Positions 1-10,604 of a DNA stretch of 64,000 nt are shown piece by piece. Origin of the DNA: Rapana venosa (Eukaryota; Mollusca; Gastropoda; Neogastropoda; Muricidae); NCBI GenBank assembly GCA_028751875.1, contig CM054158.1, forward strand, positions 7,777,416-7,841,415, in the 5' to 3' direction. Both the position numbers and the translations under genes were made by a program. Positions within the stretch are counted from its first letter, which is position 1. Each line of letters starts with the position of its first letter. Under the pieces are notes generated by a model, which was not told the origin of the DNA, did no database searches, and saw nothing but the letters and a program-made list of their open reading frames with translations.

Positions 1-986
1 GTTTTTTTCACCCTGAAGTACATCAAAGTGATCCTTTCAGAATTTTCTTTCCTGATACTGTGAACGAATATATTCCAGCATCCTTTCCCTAACAGGCTTC
101 ATTACACACAAAGTAATAAATAACATGGCAATTCTAAATACACAAAAAATCGAGAGAAAAAAGTTAATCTGAACGGGAGCGAGGAGCAAATGCAGCGACA
201 CTTGTTCTCTCTACATTCAAATACTGCAATTTCACGTACCACATTTCAGCTACGAACAAAGACGTTAATGTTGCTCACTGCAGCAGTAGACCTCAACTCC
301 TCTATGTTCAGACACACTTTGATATACCCTGTCAAGCCACCCACTGAACTACAGAACAGAGAATCCTGTGGCAGTGAAGACAAAGACTCTACAGTTCCAT
401 CTATCCTTCAATGACCATCTCTACTTTTGATGCCTTCAACAACAATTCAGCCATGCTCACCAACTGCTACATTTGATTGTATGCAAAATATCGAAGTACA
501 AGCTCTAGTGTGCAGCACAGCAGATCCATTCCACAATCTATTAATTAAGTAGATAAACATGACCACATGCATTTTGACGGTGACTACTGACCACATGTTT
601 GATGACATATTGCTTTCTTTTATATATTTTTTAAAAAACATTTAAAAATCTACATGAAAGAAGGCCAAAAGCTCTGTTCTGGAAAGCGATCCACTGGTTT
701 GACTGAGGAGGTATTTCCAAAATCAGCCTTTTTTCCCCCTTACACTTTCCTTTTATACATCCATGTACACTGCACACACTCTGCACCAAGTTGCTGACAC
801 ACAAGTACACTTTTGAAACAGTAAGTAGGCTAAGTGTTGGCAATGATGTGACTCCTAGTGTCCCTGCACACAGCACACCCTAAACCACACAAGTCTGTCT
901 CTTTGGTCTCTGGTATGACTGTTCGAGTATCTGATGTAAGCAGTTTTGCCCCGATTAAAGGACGGAGGTGGGGGAAGAGAGGCAAG

Positions 987-1091
987 CTAAAATTCGTCGT
1001 GTCGTGTTAGAGCCTCCCCAAAGTCTGTGGCCTGGCTGCCTACAAACAGATCGTATTTCTCCAGGATCTCCTCGTGACTCAGCTTCCCATC
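987..1091 (-). CDS. CALU: CALU terminal coding exon, EF-hand 6 second half and HDEF tail
   Basis: On the minus strand it follows the acceptor ATTTTTCAG and reads [16 protein letters not shown], then [11 protein letters not shown] and RHDEF before TAG at 989-987. It completes the sixth EF-hand loop begun by either alternative exon (..[10 protein letters not shown]) in phase 0. The segment from KYDLF to HDEF is the most conserved stretch of calumenin. The 3' UTR continues into 1-986. I saw no AATAAA or ATTAAA in that orientation, so the transcript may end outside the window. Confidence 0.93.
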   Translation of the reverse strand, partial: DGKLSHEEILEKYDLFVGSQATDFGEALTRHDEF

Positions 1092-4000
1092 CTGAAAAAT
1101 ACATAATCAGGTGTAAGACAAAGAAAGACACAACAATGTCATAAAAAGAATAATCCAGTCAATGCAGGGTTCATACAGACTTGGTGGAAACAAATTTAGG
1201 GCCTTTTTAGGGCTTTTTAAGGGCAATTATTTCCAAATTTAGGGCCTAGCCGCAGGGTATCAAAGTATATTTTATCAACCTGTGTATACATTTACTTTGA
1301 TAAACTAATCTCAAACTCATGTAGGAAAGTCTCCTTGTCTAAAACTGCATGTTGGATTTTGACACAAATTCAAGCTAAGTTCTAGAATAGAATGTCTTTC
1401 AACCATAGATACCACAATGAATTAAAATCCTCACAGTAAAACTTCAAGTCATGGTGTGATGAAAGTCTCCATGTCTTCAAATACCAAGCAAAGTGAAAAC
1501 TGAAATAACTGTGTCGGATTTGAAGATGTTTTTCACAAACAACTACCTAAGTGAACTCAAGATACTATCCTCAAACTTCATCTGATGTGAACTAAGTCTC
1601 CTTGCCTTATCAAAGATGCAGATGGTTACCAGGTACTAGAACTAGTAATAACAATACTCTCACACAGTCACAGCGCCTCTTCCAAATTCTGCTCCTTTAT
1701 TTCAATCTCATACATGCGTAGATGCAGGCAATCACACACACACACATACACACTCATCCACGCACGAGAGAGAGAGAGAGAGAGAGAGGTTGCTGGACGC
1801 AAGTTCTCTTCACTATGCATACATGTGCAAGTCCTGTAACACTGGCTTGAAAAGGATGCCTACACTCTCACTATAGCCTAGTTGTTTGTTTTTTAAAACA
1901 AGAATCTTCAAATCAAGTCTGCCAATAAGCTGCGAATAATATGCAAAGTGCTGGCATTTCTGACTTGCCTTATGAACTGGATTCGTTTCTGTATGCGTTC
2001 TGCAGGAAATCTGTAGGGTCATCTCCTCAAATCCAGAATAGATCTGGTTACAGGTTTTATTGTTTTCCCAATCTCAAACGTAACTGTTTCATTGACTGCC
2101 ATTTTGTAAACTGTGCATGCACAGAGGAGAAAGAATAGCTATTCACAGCGCAGCTGTGCTAACAGTGAAAAATCTCGTAGAGAACTGTAGCGCAGTAAAC
2201 AGAAAACTTTTTTTTTTGGACTCGTGATCGCAGTTCCATAGTTTAACATCATTTTCCTAACAAATTACGGACATACCGTACGGGGCAGGTAGTCCTGCAC
2301 ATGTAAAAAAAAAAATTGGTGAAAACAAAGCGATCTGCTCTTCCAATGGAAGCAAATTACCTCCCTTGGCAAAACAGGCAGCGCAACATGAATAGCAGAC
2401 GACAGGCATTCTATCAGTGATATCAGGATCTTAGGACACCCTTCTTGCTTTCATTTCTCATAAGTTTTATTTTGTATATTTGTTTAATCTACATTTCAAC
2501 AAAAACTTTCACTCATGATTCCCCTTTTTAGAGCTTTTTAGGGCCTCCAAGGCTGTATGTCTCAATTTTAGGGCTTTTTAGGGGCCTTAAATGGGCTCTT
2601 CAAAAATCAGGGCCTTTTAGGGCTTTTTAAGATCTGTACGAACCCTGCAATGTGCCTCAATACTAAACATGTCATGACAAAGGTGATGATAGAATAAAGT
2701 CAATCTGCCACAGCGTAATCATATGATAAACATACAGAATTCAACTCGTTTTTCAATGAACAATGCAATCTGCAAATCCCCTCCATGCTGGAACACTCTG
2801 CAAACCAAATATCATTTTTACTTCATACAGGAGTCTGAATACTAACAAGTTGTTAAGCATGACTATTATCTTTCTATATCATGTGTTGCTTACAATAATC
2901 TGTGTCTGTGGGGTTTTCTTTGTTTTGAAAAGCAAGAAAATATACAGTTCTTGATCAGTTTCTTGGTTTCCTTCTTTTTAAAAAAAATTATGGAGTTGAC
3001 TTGATTGCTATGGCTCTGACTTGATATCTCCCCTTATCCTGGAAGCGTCACAGGGACAGTGTGTTTAGAGTTTTTCAGGCAGGCAGTGTAGGCTGCTACC
3101 ATGGCCAAGTTCAACCTAGCAGCTCTCACCCTCCAAGTAACATGGTGCAAGCTGAGTACATCTGCCTCATCCATCCAACTGGCCATAACTGGTCTACTCT
3201 ACTTTATTCATTCTTTTATTCTGAGGATAATGGAATAAGCACTCATGTTCTTTTTGTACCCAGTCCCCCTATGCATGCAGTTCTGTCAATTTTGTCATCC
3301 ATTCCCATACAATGGCCTGCCTTTTCGAAAAGCTTTTGAAAGGTGGATGGGATTTCAACGTGCGCACAAAGAGGGTCTACAAGCATATGTATATGGGATG
3401 CAGGCAGATTCAAGTCTTATCAGAAGTATTTTCAGGGAAAAATCTTGGGCAGACAATTAAGCAGACTCGTACCTGTACCTTCCCTCAACGATCTATCACC
3501 ATACTTTCTGTGATCAGAAGTTTTCATTTTCTCCTTCTCCTCTAAGAGAAAGCAGGATGTTGCATGTCTAGTGCAGCCAGCTCCACAGCACAGGCTGGAG
3601 TGGACAGTGAGGATAATGTCATTGGTTCAGGCTGATATGCTGAATGCCCTCTCTTCTCCTTTGGTCCTTCACCTGTTCCTATTCTAAGGTATAATTTGCC
3701 TGGAAGCCAAAAGCGAAAGATGTAACAATCAACACGTACATACATACAATCACCATGCACTCACACAATGCGGGATGGACGATGAGGGATGAAATATACA
3801 GGGTTAGCAGGAACACAAACTACTTGCTACACATGAAACATGTCAGAACTGTATGGGATTCATATTCTCCTCCTTTGAAACAGACGTGATGTTTTTTGTG
3901 CTCTTCATTTGCTGTGACTGCTTGCTTCTATTTTCTGTTACCATTCCTCTTTTAAAAAGAATATGACTGAAATATTTGGCCCTTATTCATGGTTGCTAAA

Positions 4001-7000
4001 AATACAGTTATACTTAAAAAAAAAAAAAATCCATCACAAAATTATCAATACCAAATCCTTTGTTACTTGATGCAATTCTCATAGTCCTGTTGTAGCTTTC
4101 TGAAATGTATCACAGTTATGCAAGTCTTTTTTACAACTGTAATCCATTTCTCCGTCCCATGAAAAAGTGGACTGATATTATTTACCAACTTCCTTCATTC
4201 CCACGACTTAACCCCCCAACGAAAAAGTCAAATCGGAAAGGCACTGCTTCTCTGGGTTAATTAATTAACCTCATGCTCTGAACACAAGCCGGCAAGCAGA
4301 AATACTTGGCATGCTGAGAAAAAGACAGTGTCTGCGTCCACATTTTCTGAACAAAGGAGGAGAGTACAAACCTTATCCCCATCGCCTTCATAAATGAGAT
4401 GTTTAGCTTCTGCCCTGGCATGATCGAAATTGTCCGGCAGAATCCAGCGCTTGACCTCTGCCCTGTCCAACTTCCCATCCTTGTTCTGATCTCTGTAAGT
4501 GTCAAACTGCTTGCGCTCGCTTTTCACCCAATCTGGCTCCTCTTCAGCATTCTCTCTGTTGGGCCACAGGTCAGCTGCAGTGTCAGGGAAGAAAAACAAA
4601 GCGCACATGAATAAATAAAAGAAGGAGAAATAAACGTGATAGTGTGATGTGAAAAAAATCAAACAGATACAGTCAAGTGATGCAGAAAGCACTCTTGTTT
4701 TGTAATGCAGTTTTCCTTTTCCTGTGTACAAAGACCTCTCCACAGAGGCTGGTTACTTTTTTTTTTTCTATTAAAAGCTGAAAACATTTTGATAAAGCTG
4801 GGGTGCTTTCCTGTACACACTTGCCTGTCACTGTTTGATTTGACATCATCTCTACAAACCACAAACCTTATCTGCATCTGAGTCAGATAAAAGATGTTTG
4901 GCTTCTGCTGAGCTGTGGTCATAATCTTCAGGAATGATCCAGTCTCGAACTTCATTTTGGTCCAGTTTCCCATCACCGTTCTTGTCACGGAACTGGCGGA
5001 ACTGGTCTCTCTCACTCACCACCCAATCAGGTTCACCATGTTCATCTTTCTCGTCATCATCGTCTTCATCATCATCATCGTCGTCGTCATCACCCCATAT
5101 GTCAGCTGTAGGACATGATTGGTCACACCTGCATTTTCACCTTTAGCACAATCATTATCTACCTGAAAAGTTTTTGGCTTGGCTTACCAGTTTCCTAGCA
5201 ACAGACATTGTGTGTTGAAAATATTCCTGTCAAGTCTCATTCCTTCTGTAATTCAATCAGACAAATGAATGCAACAATCTATTTCACAGCGATTCATTGA
5301 TGTTGGCTGTCAGGCCTTGCACTTCAGTCAGGACTGCTCATAATAATTATTTCATTACAAACAACAGTCCCCAGTTGACAAAAATAACTTTCCTGGTAAT
5401 TTGTATGAATGATCGATCCATTTTTCACATAAAAAAAGAATGATGCTAGTTTCTGTCAGAATGACAAGAGACATTCATCAATTTTGCCCAATCTTCTGAC
5501 TGAAAGAATAAACTAAATATACACTGCTTTTAGATGACCTATTCTTGCTTTGTGGGTCTTACAGAACCCAGCCTTTCATACTTTGTACAGAAGAAAAATA
5601 CACCGATGCCTCCATCTCTATGCTATGGGTTTTAAAAACCCACACACTGTATGAAATAAAAATGTTGATGCTCACAGATCTGGATTTTCTACATCACATC
5701 ACATATATGTTTGGTTGACAACACTCCTTCTTCTTCATTGAACACTCGGACAGTAACAATGGTTGTCCATCATACCAGCGAAAATGCACTGCGCTGCCAT
5801 TAAACGCCTGACCACACAGGCCCACCACATCCAACTTCAGCATGGGAGAGAACTGTTATCCATTTACTCTTTCAGAAAAAGGGCGGAATGGACCAAAAAG
5901 GCAGAAAAAAGACAAGAAGCTAAGTTATCTTCATTAATGCCACTTACCAATATACTCTTCCAAATCGATCAGCCCATCTTTATCTTTGTCAATGTCTTCA
6001 ATAGTTTCCTGCACATGCAAACAAACAGCATGGCATGACACTCTAGTTTCTTCATAACTCACTACAGACACTGATACAATGAAATTGCTACCACTTCCTT
6101 CTGACATCTACATAAGCTCTCAGATCAAAACAGTATTTCAATCTTTTTTTTAAATGACAGCAAAATAAATGAAAAAAATGCATAAAAACCAACAAAGTAA
6201 AGTAAAAAATGTTAATGGCCAGAAAAGTAAAGTTACAATTACTTAGCAAATACCAGAAAAAAACACCAATTCCTATCTTAATAAAATACTGATTCATAGT
6301 GAACTTAAAAACTACGGCATTACGAATCAGACAATATGCTGTTTACGTGTTTCTGGACTTATCCTGTTCAGAAAATTACAAATTTATATTATCTTCATAA
6401 ACAAATTACTTAAACGAACTGACCAAGAAAGAGCTTCTCAACCCTGGCAATTTTAATCCAAGATCTTAACTCCCTGGGAAAGGTATTCAGAATGTTTATG
6501 ACAATGGTAAGCAACTACTCCTTAACCTTTCAACTCATATATGCTGTCCTGTGATTCTATAGCACGGACTGGCAACTCCTCTGCCCTTTCCTACTTCCCC
6601 CTCCATCCTTCCTGAATATTCTAGATTCTGCATCTTTCTTAGCTGTAGCCGGCCCAGGAGATACATTTTCACTATTTTTACATGTAGACTGTGTATTCAT
6701 GCCTGCCCCTCACCATAACAACAATATCACGCATGTGTTCTGCATCCTCAGGGTGAAGGAAGTCCATGAACTCTTCTTTCCCAAGTTTGCCATCTCTGTT
6801 TTTGTCAGCCTTGTTCCAGCGTCTCTGGTCACGGTTGATCATGTCAGCATAAGCTTCTGTTCTAGAACCTTTCACATTGGGATCTGAAAAAATAATTCTC
6901 CATGTCACTTGTGGAGCAAGCAAACAACTTAGAGATATGTACAGTATATTGACTGCATTCTTCTTCTTTGTCGAACACTCAGACAGCAACTATTGTTGTC

Positions 7001-9583
7001 TGTAATATGAGCGAAAATGCGTCACGTTGCCATTAAGCGCCTGACAAGTCAGGCCCAGCCCATCCGACTTCAGCACAAGAGAGAATAGTTATGTTTTAAA
7101 TCTTTCTGGAAAAAAGGCAGGAGAATGGACCAAGAAGGCAGAAAATAGACAAGGAGGTGACAGGAAGAAAAGGAACAAGGCAGAAACAGAGTGATAGAAA
7201 AGAGGAAATTTCTCACACAGAACTTCCTGAATGTGGGGATGCTATTTATAATGTGGGGATGCTATTTATACTGATAGGTTACCGGCATCCCCACAGGGGA
7301 AAACTGCATTCGTATCTGACAAAAGATGACAGAAACCAACAGCAAGATGTGTTCTAGAGACAAGCTTCGCACTCTTAAGATCCCCTAGGCTTTCATATAC
7401 AGTGCAAAGTGATGATCTAGATGTTCATCCTTGTCAGGAAGATCTCTTACTATGCACCTCAACTCGCACAACTAAGGATCCATGCTGGAAGAATGGGTAC
7501 ATGGATGCTGGATCAACGTTTCAAATCGTTTTCTCAACAGCCAGGTTGGAAGAGATTTTCTCTTTAGAGGTAACATTAGTGCAGACTACAAACCCTTTAT
7601 CAATCCTTCAAACGAGACTTTAAACTGAGGTTTCATGTAAAAACGCCTGCAAAATCTTGCGCACACACATTTTCAAAATAGGCCACTGTGTAAGCAGAAA
7701 GAGTATAGACATAAAATAAAATTATCACCAGCCAAGATGAAATCTGGCACCTTGAAATGAGATTGAAAACAGTCGCACATGCAAAACTCTCACCAGTGGT
7801 GGACCTCAGAACTAAGGAGGGAAGTGAGAGGACATGACAGAGCAGAGAAATATTCAAGTTAAACAGGCACACAGATTATTCAGCAGTCTATGGCAAAGAA
7901 GATTATCATCCTTTGACAAAATATATATTAACGTCTTCTTGAACTAGCACTAAAAAAAAAATTTTTTTTTTAAAAGCATGGTTCTTAATCCAAAATGCCT
8001 AAAAGGTTGTCATTGAAAGATGTCGTTTTCCCGATTTTTTTTCTTCAATTGGATCTTTGATAAATCATTTCAAAATGATAGAAGTTGTAAGTAGTTACCT
8101 GCACTTGATTTTTCTCCATTACTATTTCTTCAAAGAAGAAGAAGAAAAGGGAGAGAGAAAATCAAAATCAGTAGTACTGTAGAATGCTACATGGCAACAA
8201 GCTTCTAAAACAGATTACACATTTTTTCTTAGTAAGGACAATCTAACTATTCAACTGTTTCTTTTTTTTTCCTCAAAACAACTAAAAACAAACACCCCCC
8301 CCCCCCAAAAAAAAGAACAGAAAAAACACCCCAAAAACCCACCCCAAAACTAACTAAATTCTATTCATTATGAAAGAAAATAGCCTCCTGAAAGTCCGCT
8401 TACCCTGCTATCTACCCCTGTTTAAAAAACATATTTTGAGCCACCAAAACATGCACAGCTCACCATCATCATATCCAAAAGTTCTTTTCTTGTAGGCCTG
8501 CCATGTGAGGGTGTTGTCCTCCTCAGGCTGGTGGTCTTTCCACATGCGATCAGTGTCGTTGATGATGTAACGCTTCTGCACATACTGGATCCACTCCTGC
8601 AGCTCCTCCTCCGTCACAAAACCATCCCCGTCTTTGTCAATCTTCTTGATGATAATGCTGGCCACAGAGAAAGAACATTAACAATAGATTATTTTTTCTT
8701 CTGGTCATGGTGTGTGTGTAACAATAACTTAAGTTTTTGCTGGTCATATCACCCCCCCCCCCCCCACCAACTCACAAGGAACGTCACACTTGAAGATGTA
8801 TATATATATACTCTCATATAAGGTAAACATTGGAATAACCCAACTTTAAACATTAAACTACGTTTGGTGTTCATATAAACAAGCTGGACTATAAGAGTCA
8901 GTGGAAATCCATAATAGTAAAAAGGAATACATTTTCTAAAAATACAGCATATTTTGGGCACACAAGTAAAGGGTGGCAAACTTTGATTTGCTGGCCATCA
9001 CACTGTGAAGGTAGTCTATTTTAACTCAGTAAACATGCAGCTCTACTATATTCTAAAGATTCTCTACTTTACATATTTTGCTCTGCAGATATTTGTCAGG
9101 TAGTCTAAATAGTCAGGGTATACTGATAGAGAATCACATCACTTCTGTTGGTACAGACCTAGTCCTGTTTATAACTTTTGAATTCATTTTCATATGAAGA
9201 GTTGCACATCTGAGAACAGCATGAACAAGGGTATGTATGTGATAGTATACATGCAGATGTGAACAAATAGTGTTGCTAATTTTCTTTTCCTTTCTTTTAT
9301 TTATACATAATTTTAAATGTATATTTCCAAGTAGGCAAAGTATTGTAATTTCGGTCTAAAAAGGCAAAACAATGTTTTTCCATAAACTTACGCCAAGCGG
9401 TCTTTGCTTTCTTCTGGGCTTAGTTGGTCGAATGTTTTTTTGTCCTCATGACCAAGGAATGCATCATGATCATAGTCAGCATTGTGCTCTCCATTCTGTT
9501 CATGATCCAGATCACTCAGTGTCTGAAAAATGTTAGCACTTCATTGTACATCATCAACATACATGACATTATACATGTATAAG

Positions 9584-9614
<31 letters not shown>

Positions 9615-10468
9615 CCGAATGTAAATAAATCATTCCAGTTCGAATCTAAAACTATTCGTTCATTGGCAAGTTAAGTGACAATTTCGTGATGATGCAACTG
9701 AACGCACACAGAAATTTGATAGTATTTCTTTGTATTTTGAGTAAAATTATGATTCAAGAATACTCCTCCAGAGTGTTCTTCCAAACTACTGTTTGTTTCT
9801 TACATTAGTTACAATTCCATTATGTGTATGACTATGAGTGAATGTGAGTGAGCGAGATGTTCCTTCCTTGCATGATGATCAATGGTGATGACGATGTAAT
9901 GATGCTGCTATGGAAGTACACACATATGCTTTGAAAAAACTTGTCAGGGCTGTATGTTTCCTGTCATGGTATCCCAGGATCAAGTTCAACTGTGTCTGAG
10001 AGGTACAGACACCTGGAGAACTGGTCAGGTAGTTTGAACAACTCTCTCAAAATCATATCCATGAAGTGGGTGGGCAACTCAATCTTTCCTTTTCTGTCTC
10101 CCCCCCCCCCCCCCCCCCCCCCTTCTTCTACTACTTTCTTTCTAGATTTTACATGATTTTCAAGATGTAACCACTTCATTAAAAAAACTAAAACCTGAAT
10201 CTTTAATTAATCTACCAAAAAATCTCTCCATCTCCTTCCAAAAATGCATGAGTATTCAGTCATGGGTCTTACTTTTTAAGCCTTTGACTAAACCAAGAAG
10301 CAAAAGAAAATAAGATAAATAATAAAGTGACAAATATACTTCTAGCACTACCTTGTGGTGTACACACACTCACCTTGTCTACAGACGTTGTTTCTTATCT
10401 GTAGGAACAGCAAAGGAGCATGCCACCAAAACTGCCAGCACCAGCATCAAATACTGAAGTCTGGACAT
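987..10468 (-). CDS. CALU: Calumenin (CREC-family EF-hand protein of the secretory pathway), whole coding span
   Basis: Low-affinity calcium-binding protein of the ER and secretory lumen. Seven coding exon positions (1091-987, 4574-4372 or 5105-4867, 6008-5948, 6883-6714, 8657-8464, 9522-9392, 10468-10374) join in phase. They give an N-terminal signal peptide (about residues 1-20, cleavage after CSFA), the calumenin motif YDHDAFLG, six EF-hand positions and a C-terminus ending RHDEF. HDEF is the calumenin-type retention signal and separates it from reticulocalbins, which usually end HDEL. The total is about 319 or 331 aa depending on the alternative exon; vertebrate calumenin is about 315. 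Exon 1 reads into a stop just before its donor, and one missing base would restore phase. Family identity is very secure; the isoform structure is inferred from splice sites and phase. Confidence 0.93.
1165..2647. mobile_element. Non-autonomous DNA transposon, hAT-like termini
   Basis: The element starts CAGGGTTCATACAGACTT and ends with the inverse of CAGGGTTCGTACAGATCTT, giving imperfect terminal inverted repeats. A 5-bp direct repeat CAATG lies immediately outside both ends (1160-1164 and 2648-2652). Both ends carry several copies of a TTTTTAGGGC-type motif as subterminal repeats. It is 1,483 bp long with no transposase-like reading frame, and sits in the last CALU intron. The CAGGG ends suggest the hAT superfamily, but the usual hAT target duplication is 8 bp, so the class is uncertain. 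An (AG)n run lies at 1768-1789. Confidence 0.75.
3206..3445 (-). mobile_element. SINE-1 copy, degenerate
   Basis: It shows the minus-orientation order of the window's commonest SINE: the GAGGATAATGGAATAAGCAC tail end, the ATCCAGTCC-like box, TTTGTCATCC, and the GGCCTGC...CGAAAAGC segment. It is diverged and lacks the tRNA-like head. It lies in the last CALU intron. Confidence 0.7.
4372..4574 (-). CDS. CALU: CALU alternative penultimate exon, short form (EF-hand 5)
   Basis: 203 bp. The acceptor is CTGACACTGCAG and the donor AAG|gtttgt. It begins CT GAC, completing a split codon, and ends in phase 0. It reads [17 protein letters not shown], then the EF-hand loop [29 protein letters not shown] and YEGDGDK, which opens EF-hand 6. 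Together with 4867-5105 it forms a tandem pair with identical boundary phases. Using both exons, or neither, would break the frame of the last exon, so the two are expected to be mutually exclusive. Confidence 0.88.
4867..5105 (-). CDS. CALU: CALU alternative penultimate exon, long acidic form (EF-hand 5)
   Basis: 239 bp. The acceptor is GTCCTACAG and the donor AAG|gtttgtgg. It has the same entry and exit phase as its partner at 4372-4574. It reads ADIWG, then a run of eight Asp within an Asp/Glu stretch, [12 protein letters not shown], loop [29 protein letters not shown] and SDSDADK. The acidic insert makes this form 12 aa longer. EPDWV and DYDH resemble typical calumenin EF-hand 5 more closely than the short form does. 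Confidence 0.88.
5729..5935 (+). mobile_element. Hairpin element (family A), copy 1
   Basis: It begins with a CTTCTTCTTC-type run, then GAACACTCGGACAGTAAC, GCGAAAATGCACTGCGCTG, CATTAAACGCCTGACC, and a purine-rich second half with GGAATGGACCAAAAAGGCAG. The same order recurs at 6955, 13820, 16083 and 31710. It lies just 3' (in plus coordinates, upstream of CALU exon 5 on that strand) within a CALU intron. Confidence 0.75.
5948..6008 (-). CDS. CALU: CALU exon 5, EF-hand 4
   Basis: 61 bp, acceptor GCATGTGCAG, donor ATTG|gtaagtg. It reads [20 protein letters not shown] plus one base of the next codon. The loop [12 protein letters not shown] is a canonical EF-hand. The single trailing G joins CT of either alternative exon to give Ala. 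Confidence 0.92.
6714..6883 (-). CDS. CALU: CALU exon 4, EF-hand 3
   Basis: 170 bp, acceptor ATTTTTTCAG, donor ATG|gtgagg. It reads [39 protein letters not shown], then [16 protein letters not shown]. The loop [12 protein letters not shown] is canonical. FLHPE and MRDIVV are CREC-family landmarks. Confidence 0.93.
6955..7300 (+). mobile_element. Hairpin element (family A), most complete copy
   Basis: CTTCTTTGTCGAACACTCAG is followed by a small hairpin (ACAGCAAC TATT GTTGTCTGT), GCGCCTGACAAGTCAGGCCC and a purine-rich middle. The 3' end can fold on itself: GTGGGGATGC near 7253 pairs with GCATCCCCAC near 7285. A segment ending GTGGGGATGCTATTTATA is duplicated at about 7232-7275. Confidence 0.78.
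7400..7835 (+). mobile_element. SINE-1 copy with 3' module D, degenerate
   Basis: Body landmarks are the TTTTCTCTTTAGAGGTAACAT equivalent of the SINE TTTTCTCCTGGAGTTAACA box, CGAGACTTTAAACTGAGG, GCGCACACA and TAGGCCACTGTG. The D module follows (GTCGCACATGCAAAACTCTC, ACCAGTGGTGGACCTCAG). It is old and lies in a CALU intron. Confidence 0.6.
8464..8657 (-). CDS. CALU: CALU exon 3, EF-hands 1 and 2
   Basis: 194 bp, acceptor GTGGCCAG, donor GATG|gtgagc. It continues RLA from exon 2 with [19 protein letters not shown] and [10 protein letters not shown], then [20 protein letters not shown] and FGYDD. The first loop, [12 protein letters not shown], is canonical. The second, [12 protein letters not shown], lacks the first Asp, the central Gly and the last Glu, so EF-hand 2 probably does not bind calcium. 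Confidence 0.93.
9392..9522 (-). CDS. CALU: CALU exon 2
   Basis: 131 bp, acceptor CATTTTTCAG, donor GGC|gtaagt. It reads [39 protein letters not shown] and [12 protein letters not shown] and [10 protein letters not shown] are diagnostic of the calumenin/reticulocalbin N-terminal region. The phase requires exon 1 to end on a complete codon. Confidence 0.92.
9583..9612. repeat. Long poly-C tract
   Basis: About 28 consecutive C with one T near the end, in CALU intron 1. Similar (C)n or (G)n runs occur near 8752, 10100, 11143, 13460, 16853, 35091, 61963 and 62383-62445. Confidence 0.9.
9975..10090 (+). repeat. Dispersed repeat H, copy 1
   Basis: GAGGTACAGACACCTGGAGA, GGTAGTTTGAACAACT and CTCAAAATCATATCCATGAA match the order of 18385-18480 (GAGATACAGACACCTGC..., CAACACTTTCAAAATTGCAT...) at roughly 70% by eye. 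No function is apparent. Confidence 0.55.
10374..10468 (-). CDS. CALU: CALU exon 1 coding part, signal peptide, with an apparent frame break
   Basis: The ATG is at 10468-10466. It reads [20 protein letters not shown], then VPTDKKQRL and a TAG seven bases before the donor ACAAG|gtgagt at 10373. The first 20 residues are a strong signal peptide, and VPTDKK matches the KPTEKK start of mature calumenins. As written the exon contributes 95 bases and stops. One extra base between CGT CTG and AGACAAG would give phase 0, remove the stop and bring the protein to about 319 aa. The exon extends to 10492 (acceptor TTTGCAG) as 5' UTR. A sequencing or assembly deletion is the simplest explanation. Confidence 0.8.
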
Positions 10469-10604
10469 GGTGACCAGATTCCTCATAAATGTCTGCAAAC
10501 ACAATCACCGCATCCTATTGTTGTGCACATGAGTGTGTAAAGGATGTGTGTGTGTGTTTGTTATTTTATTATTATTATTACTTAAAAAAAAATTATTTTC
10601 ATAG

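Noticed and set aside
4261..4743. 160-codon frame running through a CALU exon and both flanks
   Set aside because: Only 4372-4574 is bounded by splice sites and matches the family; the rest is intron.
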